A stretch of DNA of 12,971 nt from Planctomycetes bacterium GWF2_50_10 (lineage in GTDB: Bacteria > Planctomycetota > Phycisphaerae > Sedimentisphaerales > GWF2-50-10): contig MHYB01000098.1 in assembly GCA_001824635.1 (NCBI GenBank), forward strand, positions 1 to 12,971. Reading direction: 5' to 3'. The notes under the pieces are model-generated. The model was not told the origin of the DNA, did no database searches, and was given only the letters and a program-made list of their open reading frames with translations. Each line of letters opens with the position of its first letter. Within the stretch, counting starts at the first letter, position 1. Both the position numbers and the translations under genes were made by a program. This document shows positions 6,702 through 12,630 of the stretch, piece by piece.

Positions 6702-6965
6702 GTGGAAGTAGATGTTCAAGCAATAGAGAGCAAAGTCATTGAGATCGTAAGCGAACAGATGGGCGTCGATAAGAGTGAGATCACTCGCGAGACATCGTTC
6801 ATCAATGACCTCAACGCGGATTCACTTGATACCGTTGAGCTGGTGATGGAATTTGAAGATGAGTTCGACATGAGCATACCGGACGAGGAAGCTGAGAAGA
6901 TCCAGACCGTCGGTGCGGCTATCGACCACATCATCAACCAGATGAAAACCAAGAAGCAGGACTAA
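6702..6965 (+). CDS. Acyl carrier protein
   Basis: Small acidic carrier of acyl intermediates, 87 aa, modified with 4'-phosphopantetheine on Ser41 in the motif NADSLDTVELVMEFEDEF. The rest follows the four-helix ACP pattern, with IPDEEAEKIQTVGAAIDHI before a short lysine-rich tail. The start is GTG at 6702, set by a strong GGAGG (6691-6695) 6 bases upstream. A 14-base string, GCAAGGAGGAAACA (6687-6700), is identical to one before plsX (2687-2700). It lies 11 bases ahead of fabF, the classic acpP-fabF pairing. Confidence 0.96.
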   Translation: MEVDVQAIESKVIEIVSEQMGVDKSEITRETSFINDLNADSLDTVELVMEFEDEFDMSIPDEEAEKIQTVGAAIDHIINQMKTKKQD

Positions 6966-6976
6966 GTTAATTAAGT

Positions 6977-8221
6977 ATGAGTAAAAGGCGCGTAGTTATA
7001 ACCGGCTTGGGATGTGTAACCAGCCTGGCGGAAGGTGCGGACAATTTGTTCGCGGCACTGATAGCCGGCAAGAGCGGCATAGCACCTATCGAACTTTTCG
7101 ATACGAGTTTATACCCGGTGCACATCGGCGGCGAATTAAAGAACTTTGAGGCATCGAAATACATTGATGCGCGAGAAGCGAAACGGCTGGACAGGTTCGC
7201 CCAGTTTTCGATGGCATCATCGATACAAGCGGTTAACGACTCGGGCCTGGATTTCTCAAAAGAAGACCCACGGCGCAGCGGTGTAATAATCGGCACGGGT
7301 ATCGGCGGGATCAAGGAAATCGAAGAGCAGCACAACCGCATGCTTGAGAAAGGGCCTACCAAGGTATCGCCCTTCTGCGTTCCCAAGCTTATGGGCAACG
7401 CGGCGGCTGGGAGCGTATCGATCTACTACGGCCTGCGAGGGCCGAATATCTGCGTGGTGAGCGCATGTGCTTCGGCTGGACACGCGATAGCCGAGGCGTT
7501 TTACGCGATAGCTTACGGCAGAGCCGATATGATGGTCTCGGGCGGTTCTGAAGCCGCATGTACACCGATCGGCCTGGCATCGTTCTGTGCACTCAAGGCT
7601 TTGAGCACGCGCAATGACGCACCGCAGATCGCATCTCGCCCGTTTGAAAAAGACCGCGACGGGTTCGTGCTTTCTGAAGGCGCAGGCGGCGTGGTGCTTG
7701 AAGAATACGAGCACGCCAAGAAACGCGGAGCGAAGATCTACGCGGAACTGCTGGGCTGCGGCTCGACAGGCGACGGATACCATATCACGGCACCTCAGCC
7801 GGAAGGCAAGGGCGCTATTGAGGCTATACGGGCTGCTCTTGACGAGGCCGGCGTGGGTATTGATAAAGTAGATTATATCAACGCACATGGCACAAGCACC
7901 GAGCTTAACGACATAGCTGAGAGCATGGCTATTCGCGAGGTATTCGGTTCGCATGCAACAAAGGTACCTATCAGTTCCACAAAGAGCTGCACGGGGCACC
8001 TGCTTGGAGCGGCGGCGGCGGTTGAGCTGATCGCATGCGTCAAGGCGATCCAAACGGGTATTATCCCGCCGACGATCAATCTTGATGAGATCGACGAACG
8101 CTGCGGCAAGGATATGGATTATGTGCCGAAGGTCGCAAGAGAGAAGAAGGTCAATTACGCATTGAGTAATTCCTTCGGTTTCGGCGGGCACAATTCTTGT
8201 CTGGTGTTTGGAAAAGTCTAG
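6977..8221 (+). CDS. 3-oxoacyl-ACP synthase II (FabF)
   Basis: Condensing enzyme for chain elongation from malonyl-ACP, 414 aa, normal length. The Cys-His-His triad is intact: Cys164 in VVSACASAGHA, His304 in NAHGTSTELND and His341 in STKSCTGHLLGA, with Lys336 in the last motif. The gate-loop region SNSFGFGGHN (397-406) is canonical. A strong start signal is missing; an AGGA in the acpP 3' end is too far to be ideal, so coupling to acpP is likely. It is the last gene of the operon and is followed by a strong terminator. The FabF assignment over FabB rests on length, operon position and overall sequence. Confidence 0.95.
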   Translation: MSKRRVVITGLGCVTSLAEGADNLFAALIAGKSGIAPIELFDTSLYPVHIGGELKNFEASKYIDAREAKRLDRFAQFSMASSIQAVNDSGLDFSKEDPRRSGVIIGTGIGGIKEIEEQHNRMLEKGPTKVSPFCVPKLMGNAAAGSVSIYYGLRGPNICVVSACASAGHAIAEAFYAIAYGRADMMVSGGSEAACTPIGLASFCALKALSTRNDAPQIASRPFEKDRDGFVLSEGAGGVVLEEYEHAKKRGAKIYAELLGCGSTGDGYHITAPQPEGKGAIEAIRAALDEAGVGIDKVDYINAHGTSTELNDIAESMAIREVFGSHATKVPISSTKSCTGHLLGAAAAVELIACVKAIQTGIIPPTINLDEIDERCGKDMDYVPKVAREKKVNYALSNSFGFGGHNSCLVFGKV

Positions 8222-8247
8222 CGTTTAGCGTTCAGGGTATAGAAATT

Positions 8248-8275
8248 AAAAGGCATCCTTTTGGATGCCTTTTTT
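8248..8275 (+). terminator. Rho-independent terminator of the fab operon
   Basis: AAAAGGCATCC (8248-8258) pairs perfectly with GGATGCCTTTT (8263-8273) around a TTTT loop, and the T-run continues to 8275. It begins 27 bases after the fabF stop. The minus-strand reading also ends in CCTTTTAATTTC, so it may also help end the convergent lipoprotein transcript. Confidence 0.92.
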
Positions 8276-8319
8276 CGTACACAGAAGCGACAACAGAATA
8301 TCGCCGTTTTGATTATACA

Positions 8320-8712
8320 TTAATTGCTTGCAGGTACGGCGACAGGAACGTCACGTTTTGCTCCGCCATCGGCTATAACACAACCTTTCTGGGCCGCAAT
8401 CAATGACAGTGAGTTATATCGCTGCCTATAAGCCTGCAGTTCCACTTTTTCACCATTTTTAAAATCCATAAAGAAGAATGGGACAATGACAAACAACCCG
8501 CCCACAAACATTACTGTGTTATAACCAGCCTTATTTGCTTTGGGTGTCAATCTCGCAATTTCTGTCTGGGCTTGTGACATTTCAGCACAAACGGATTCAC
8601 ACGATCTTTTCTCGTCACCGGGCAAATATGCCTGAACAGGATTTCCTTCTCTGCCACAACAACCAGCAAAGAAAAATGTAAACGCAAGTAAAACACACAG
8701 AGCATTCTTCAT
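8320..8712 (-). CDS. Predicted small lipoprotein of unknown function
   Basis: A 130-aa protein with a type II signal peptide: MKNALCVLLAFTFFFAGC with the lipidation Cys at residue 18 in FAGC (phenylalanine at -3 is unusual). A second hydrophobic segment, about residues 64-82 (YNTVMFVGGLFVIVPFFFM), is followed by DFKNGEKVELQAYRQRYNSL, then SLIAAQKGC. I recall similar small proteins with a hydrophobic run ending FFMD, then KVE..A.RQRY..L..IA..KGC, in other bacteria without known function. The start at 8712 is chosen because GAGG lies 5 bases upstream; an in-frame ATG 13 codons earlier lacks such a site and would bury the signal peptide. It is convergent with fabF and otherwise isolated. Confidence 0.75.
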   Translation of the reverse strand: MKNALCVLLAFTFFFAGCCGREGNPVQAYLPGDEKRSCESVCAEMSQAQTEIARLTPKANKAGYNTVMFVGGLFVIVPFFFMDFKNGEKVELQAYRQRYNSLSLIAAQKGCVIADGGAKRDVPVAVPASN

Positions 8713-8810
8713 AAATTCCTCTCTCAAAACAGATAACCTAATATGATTCACAGCACGCTGCTGATCTCATTTTATAGTTAAACAGATACTTAAAGCTGAA
8801 TTAGACCGAC

Positions 8811-8838
8811 ATTATAGAGCACAAATTGTACAATGAAA
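8811..8838 (-). promoter_or_regulatory. Candidate promoter for the lipoprotein gene
   Basis: On the minus strand a perfect TATAAT (8816-8811) lies 16 bases after TTTCAT (8838-8833). The surrounding 8752-8927 gap is very AT-rich. Transcription would start near 8804, giving a leader of about 90 bases. The -35 box is weak. Confidence 0.35.
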
Positions 8839-8927
8839 TGCTAAAACTTATGTTTTAAAAAAAATATTTGAGAATTTAACAGAAATGAAACCCATAGCTG
8901 AATAATGCCGTCGACGTATCCCGCATA

Positions 8928-10685
8928 TTATTCGAACATCATGCAGTCGGCGAAGGTGGTTTGGAATTCGAGTTCGTGGGCGATCTCGATGTAGTTGATC
9001 TCGCGGGCGAGGTGACCTGCCAGTTTTCGGCAGTCGCTGCTTAAGAGCACCATCTGGGCACCGGAGCTTGCGGCGTTGCCGACGAAGTGAATTCTTTCGA
9101 GGGGCAAATTGGGGAGGAGGCCGATGCGGCGGGCGCTTTCGCGGCGGATGTAGTTGCCGAAGGCCCCTGCCAGGAGTATCTGGCTTATACCGTCATCTTC
9201 AATACCAAATTTTTTCATGAGCAATTTGATGCCCGCGCGGATGGCGGCTTTTGAAAGCTGGCTTTCGCGGATATCTCGCTGGGTGAGAATTACGGGTTTA
9301 TCCATGCCATGCTTTTGATGGGCGAGGATGAAGCCGAACTGGTGGTTGCCGATATCTACAACGCGGGAGGCAAGGGCATCCGGAATTTTGCCTTTGAGAT
9401 CATCGGGGCTGACGAAACGGCCGGTGTAATCTACTATGCCCTGATCGACGATAACGGCGACGGCGTCGATAAGGCCTGAGCCGCAGATCGTGCAGGGAGG
9501 TTTGGAGCCGATAGTCTCGATCTCGATGTCGCCATTTTTTATGCTGACCTTTTCGATGGCGCCATCGACTGCGCGAGAGCCTTGGCCGATGCGTGCGCCT
9601 TCAAAAGCGGGGCCGGCGGCGCAGCTTGCTGAATACATTTTATCTTTTGTGCCGAGTATTATTTCGCCGTTGGTGCCGATATCGACGCAGAGGGTCATTT
9701 CGGTCTGCTGGTCCATGGCGACAGCGACGGCGCATGCGACGGTATCCGAGCCGACAAAGCCGGCGATATTTTCGATAGTGTGGACGTTGCCGCCTCGGGC
9801 GATCTTTATACCCATCTGCTCGATAGGTTTATCATAGGCATCCACGGAATAGGCATGGTACGGCGCCTGGCCAAGCTGTTTTACGGGCAGAGCCAGGAAA
9901 ATGTGGCTCATGGTCGTGTTGCCGGCCGCGGCAAGTTCGTATATGCGTGAGGCACTTACGTTTGAACTGCGACAAAGCTGATCGATGAGCTTGTTGATAC
10001 ATTCAATTATTACCTTCTGCTCCTGGGCGAGGCCTTCTTCGGTTTCGCCATAGGAGATGCGGCTGATGACATCATCGCCGAAAGCCCGCTGGGGATTGCC
10101 GGTAGCGGCGGTATCGAGTACCCTGCCGTCGATGAGATCGAGCAGTTTCGCTACGACTGTGGTTGTGCCAATATCGACGGCGACGCCGTAGATTTCAAGG
10201 CAGGTGTTTCCGGCTTCGACGGCGACGACCTTATCGCCGAAGAGGACGGCTGTAGCGGTGGCCGGCAGAGCAGCTTCAAAGCTTTTGAGATCGGCAAGAG
10301 CCTGGTCGGTAAATTCAAGGCTGGGGTCTTGTAAATTCTCGAGCAATCCGGCTGGATGGGCAGATTTGATCTCGATGAGCTTTTTGCGGATCATCGGCGA
10401 AATGGTGATATCCCTTTCGACGCCGTGCTGGAGGATTTTCTGATCGAAGAACCGCGAGGCCTCGGGGATCGAAATCTTTAGATCGCGATGGACTTTGCAC
10501 TGGCAGGCAAGAACCTCGGAACCGTCGTGGCCGAGGGTGACCTTGCATTTGCCGCAAGTGCCGCGCCCGCCGCATGAGGCGTTTATGATTATGCCGGCGC
10601 GCAAAGCTGCCTCGAAAACCGTAGCTCCTGCCCGGATTTCGAGGCTCTTGCCATCAGGCTCAAAAACTATGTTATATGAATCCAT
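8928..10685 (-). CDS. 2Fe-2S/ASKHA protein, corrinoid activator-like (DUF4445)
   Basis: A 585-aa protein of the RACo/RACE type, which in known cases uses ATP and a 2Fe-2S centre to return oxidised corrinoid proteins to the active Co(I) state. The N-terminal ferredoxin domain has Cys38, Cys44, Cys47 (SCGGRGTCGKC) and Cys61. A linker (about 75-165) leads to the ASKHA ATPase part: VDIGTTTVVAKLLD (170-183), AAAGNTTMSH, VDIGTNGEIILG (334-345), GPAFEGARIGQGSRAVDG and LLAGAFGNYI near 504-513. The in-frame codon directly before the ATG is TAG, so the start cannot be further upstream; a GGGGGAAG lies some 16 bases before it, rather far. No methyltransferase, corrinoid protein or CO dehydrogenase subunit is in the window, so the partner is unknown. 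Confidence 0.88.
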   Translation of the reverse strand: MDSYNIVFEPDGKSLEIRAGATVFEAALRAGIIINASCGGRGTCGKCKVTLGHDGSEVLACQCKVHRDLKISIPEASRFFDQKILQHGVERDITISPMIRKKLIEIKSAHPAGLLENLQDPSLEFTDQALADLKSFEAALPATATAVLFGDKVVAVEAGNTCLEIYGVAVDIGTTTVVAKLLDLIDGRVLDTAATGNPQRAFGDDVISRISYGETEEGLAQEQKVIIECINKLIDQLCRSSNVSASRIYELAAAGNTTMSHIFLALPVKQLGQAPYHAYSVDAYDKPIEQMGIKIARGGNVHTIENIAGFVGSDTVACAVAVAMDQQTEMTLCVDIGTNGEIILGTKDKMYSASCAAGPAFEGARIGQGSRAVDGAIEKVSIKNGDIEIETIGSKPPCTICGSGLIDAVAVIVDQGIVDYTGRFVSPDDLKGKIPDALASRVVDIGNHQFGFILAHQKHGMDKPVILTQRDIRESQLSKAAIRAGIKLLMKKFGIEDDGISQILLAGAFGNYIRRESARRIGLLPNLPLERIHFVGNAASSGAQMVLLSSDCRKLAGHLAREINYIEIAHELEFQTTFADCMMFE

Positions 10686-10733
10686 CTATACTGTACTACT
10701 TCCCCCGCAAGATGGAAAAAAAACATCGCATGG

Positions 10734-10811
10734 TTACTTATTATGACGGACCTTCCAGCGTGCGTGGCGTTTCTTTGATCCTACTTTACGTCTGCGCCTG
10801 GGTTTAGCCAT
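10734..10811 (-). CDS. Very basic 25-aa mini-protein, possible ribosomal protein
   Basis: A 25-codon gene, ATG at 10811 and TAA at 10734, with GGAGG 5 bases before the start, one of the best ribosome binding sites in the window. It begins MAKPRRRRKVGSKKRH and ends WKVRHNK; 15 of 25 residues are Arg, Lys or His. The pattern RRK-x-x-SKK-(R/K)-H resembles, as I remember them, the AURKAIP1/COX24-domain (DUF1713, bS22-like) mini-proteins of actinobacteria, and R-x-x-RH-x-K recalls the bacteroidetal ones. That likeness is a guess from memory. Other tiny ribosomal proteins (bTHX, bL37) are alternatives. It lies 48 bases upstream of the ASKHA gene on the same strand and may share its transcript. Confidence 0.72.
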   Translation of the reverse strand: MAKPRRRRKVGSKKRHARWKVRHNK

Positions 10812-10878
10812 GAAGACCTCCAAAAAACATTATTAAATGCGTCCAACCAAAAAACTTCTAATCCGTCAATATATATGG

Positions 10879-10885
10879 TATTATA
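10879..10885. promoter_or_regulatory. Overlapping divergent -10 boxes
   Basis: The string GGTATTATAC supplies TATTAT on the plus strand (10879-10884) and a perfect TATAAT on the minus strand (10885-10880). The plus-strand box would serve the gene at 10924 with a leader of about 33 bases. The minus-strand box would serve the mini-gene at 10811 with a leader of about 60 bases. The -35 regions are weak (TTAAAG at 18 bases on the minus strand), so the overlap suggests mutually exclusive polymerase binding but does not prove it. Confidence 0.35.
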
Positions 10886-10923
10886 CAAAACTTCAAGAGC
10901 AACCTTTAAAAAAGGCATTGAAA

Positions 10924-11223
10924 ATGATCCAGTGCAAAGACTGCGAATATTTCGAGAGCGGGCCTGATGGGCGGCGGCTATTCAAATGCGACCCATTTTT
11001 GAACGTAAAAGAGCCCGAATGCGTCAACAAATGGCAGCTTATCCGGCTCGACATGCTGGTTGCGAGCTACCAATCGATGCTTTCATGGTCCGAACGGATG
11101 GCCCCGATGCAGGATAAAATCTTTAAATATATGCAAAGGGAAATTGAAGACATTAACGAGTCTGAGAACTGGAAAATCGGCCCGGATGAGGAAGAAGACA
11201 CCGACGAGGAGCCGAAATTCTGA
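10924..11223 (+). CDS. Hypothetical cysteine-containing protein, 99 aa
   Basis: Not recognised by function. The chosen ATG (10924) is preceded by AAGG 8 bases upstream and gives a clean N-terminus, MIQCKDCEYF. An in-frame ATG 29 codons earlier (10837) would run through the promoter-like region and encode an atypical leader, so it is set aside. Four cysteines, Cys4-x2-Cys7, Cys22 and Cys33, could bind a metal as a small zinc-ribbon-like knuckle (KCDPF and EPECVNKWQLIRLD are the surrounding strings). A helical middle (about 38-80) is followed by a very acidic tail, DEEEDTDEEPKF. It has no signal peptide or membrane segment, so it is cytoplasmic. It converges with the next gene across two bases. 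Confidence 0.75.
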   Translation: MIQCKDCEYFESGPDGRRLFKCDPFLNVKEPECVNKWQLIRLDMLVASYQSMLSWSERMAPMQDKIFKYMQREIEDINESENWKIGPDEEEDTDEEPKF

Positions 11224-11225
11224 GT

Positions 11226-11525
11226 TTATTTAGCTGTTTTGGCAGTTTTTTCGAAATAGTACCCACAAATCTCACGGGTGAGGTGCTCATCACAGGAACG
11301 AGGGTATTTTCGGCAATTGAGGGGCCTGAGTCGCCATATTTTGCAGGAACAGAGGCCGTCTTCATCAACGGCCAGAAAAGTGCATTCTACGGGAAGCTTG
11401 CAGCAGGCTCCGCAGCGCCGGCAACGACCTTTGCGGCCTTTATCGACGGGCAAAACGCTTGTTACCGTCCTCCTGGCTCGAGCGGCCCAGGTATTTTCTT
11501 CGAAAATCCTTTTAACATCTGCCAT
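11226..11525 (-). CDS. YkgJ-type CxxCxxCC metal-cluster protein
   Basis: A 99-aa protein of the zinc/iron-chelating UPF0153 (YkgJ) family, whose role is not settled. The signature is CRRCGACC (Cys35, Cys38, Cys41, Cys42), followed by Cys48, then CSC (59, 61), RPLNCRKYP with Cys71, and Cys78 and Cys87: ten cysteines in all, the usual spread for the family. The N-terminal 30 residues are basic and probably form a helix. ATG at 11525 is preferred; an in-frame TTG two codons upstream is the alternative, and neither has a strong ribosome binding site. Its stop lies two bases from that of the convergent 99-aa gene, so the two messages must overlap at their 3' ends. Confidence 0.85.
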   Translation of the reverse strand: MADVKRIFEENTWAARARRTVTSVLPVDKGRKGRCRRCGACCKLPVECTFLAVDEDGLCSCKIWRLRPLNCRKYPRSCDEHLTREICGYYFEKTAKTAK

Positions 11526-11570
11526 GGGCAAAATCCGTATTAAAAACGCTGTTTATACAAATAATATGTG

Positions 11571-11597
11571 CCGGCCGCAATAAAATAATCGGCCCGG
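11571..11597. promoter_or_regulatory. GC-rich hairpin ahead of the sigma factor gene
   Basis: CCGGCCG (11571-11577) pairs with CGG-CCGG (11590-11592 and 11594-11597) with one bulged C, around a 12-base all-A/T loop apart from its first C. It ends 23 bases before the sigma start. It could be an operator or a leader structure that limits translation; no T-run follows, so it is not a standard terminator. Confidence 0.25.
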
Positions 11598-11620
11598 ACG
11601 TTTACTGCTGTGAAAGCTTT

Positions 11621-12157
11621 ATGGAAGAACCTTGCATATCACCTGAACTGATCGAGAGATGCAAGAAACAGGACGAGCAGGCATACTGTGTCCTGGTGGA
11701 TATGTACGCCAAGAGGTGTTTCGGGTATTTCTACCGCATGACGGGCAAGCGGGAGATAAGCAACGACCTTTTGAGCGAACTGTTTATGAAACTTGTGACA
11801 AAGATCGGCTCTTTCAAGGGTGGTTCGTTCGAGCAATGGCTTTTTACGATAGCTTCTAACGTGTTCTACGACCACCTCAGGAAACAAAAGCGCGACGCGA
11901 AGCTTATCGAGGCCCAGCAAAAGCAAATTGCTGGGGAAGAATACCACAAGCCCAAGGATGACGACAGGAGCGATGAACTTGCGGCGCATTTGTCGAAGCT
12001 GGATGAGCCGACGCGGGAACTTATTACGCTTAGGTTTTACAGCGATATGAGCTTTAAAGAAATCGCCCAGTCCAGGGGCGAGCCGATAGGCACGGTGCTC
12101 TCGAAAGTGCACAGGGGTCTGGCAAAACTTCGCCAATACATGGAGCAGAAGATATGA
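11621..12157 (+). CDS. ECF-type RNA polymerase sigma factor
   Basis: A 178-aa sigma-70 family factor of the extracytoplasmic function group, which would redirect RNA polymerase to a set of stress or envelope genes. Region 2 spans about residues 13-90, including LLSELFMKLVTKI and SFEQWLFTIASNVFYDHLRKQKR. An acidic/basic linker (95-120) is followed by region 4 (121-175): LDEPTRELITLRFYSDMSFKEIAQ and the recognition helix GEPIGTVLSKVHRGLAKLR. Regions 1 and 3 are absent, as expected. The ATG at 11621 has only a weak GAAAG upstream, so expression may be low or structured. Its stop overlaps the next start in ATGA. Confidence 0.93.
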   Translation: MEEPCISPELIERCKKQDEQAYCVLVDMYAKRCFGYFYRMTGKREISNDLLSELFMKLVTKIGSFKGGSFEQWLFTIASNVFYDHLRKQKRDAKLIEAQQKQIAGEEYHKPKDDDRSDELAAHLSKLDEPTRELITLRFYSDMSFKEIAQSRGEPIGTVLSKVHRGLAKLRQYMEQKI

Positions 12158-12627
12158 GCAGAAAAGACGAAAATTTAGATGAACTGGCCGGGGCTTTTTA
12201 CGGCGAGGTAAAAGATGAGTTCATCCGCGAGCTTAAGCAAGGCGAGGATTTATTCGTCGCTTTTCCCGTGGACGGGCCGGAACGCGAAATTATTGAGAAT
12301 ATTAAAGCGAGGATTGGCGATCAATGTCGCAGATCAAGGCGAAATCATTGGCTTGTGAGGATATTGCAGGTATCGGCTGGGGCGGCTTCGATAATAATTG
12401 CCGCAATGCTGTGGTATGGGCAAGGGCAGCAGGCTACCACGAATACACAGTCTTATGCACAGGTCTGGACGGGCGACGATTCATCGGTGCTCGAAACGCA
12501 GGTCGCGTTTATTTCCAGTAGCGATCTTAATTACCATGAGGTCGTTTTCGATACCGATTCGACAGGCCTTGACCAGGATTTGCAGACCGAACTAACAGAG
12601 CTTTCAACCTCTTTTTGGGAAGGATGA
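12154..12627 (+). CDS. Probable membrane-bound anti-sigma factor
   Basis: A 157-aa protein whose ATG overlaps the sigma stop (ATGA at 12154-12157), so the two are translationally coupled. Residues 1-65 are charged and cytoplasmic by the positive-inside rule (CRRSRRNH just before the membrane). One transmembrane helix follows at about 66-88 (WLVRILQVSAGAASIIIAAM), then a 70-residue polar outer domain rich in Thr, Ser and Asp. The zinc anti-sigma signature (HxxxCxxC) is missing, so this is not a ZAS protein. Assignment as anti-sigma comes from position and topology, not from a recognised domain; a structural partner of the secreted protein downstream is the alternative. Confidence 0.65.
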   Translation: MSRKDENLDELAGAFYGEVKDEFIRELKQGEDLFVAFPVDGPEREIIENIKARIGDQCRRSRRNHWLVRILQVSAGAASIIIAAMLWYGQGQQATTNTQSYAQVWTGDDSSVLETQVAFISSSDLNYHEVVFDTDSTGLDQDLQTELTELSTSFWEG

Positions 12628-12630
12628 AAT

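Noticed and set aside
7256..8191. A 311-codon minus-strand frame opposite fabF
   Set aside because: The product is Arg/Cys/His-rich with no recognisable domain, and fabF on the plus strand is unambiguous.
8713..8751. Thirteen-residue N-terminal extension of the lipoprotein
   Set aside because: It would put MNHIRLSVLREEF before the signal peptide; the ATG at 8712 has GAGG at ideal spacing.
10837..10923. N-terminal extension of the 99-aa cysteine protein from an upstream ATG
   Set aside because: It would translate through the divergent promoter region, has no ribosome binding site, and the downstream ATG has an AAGG and a clean Cys-motif start.
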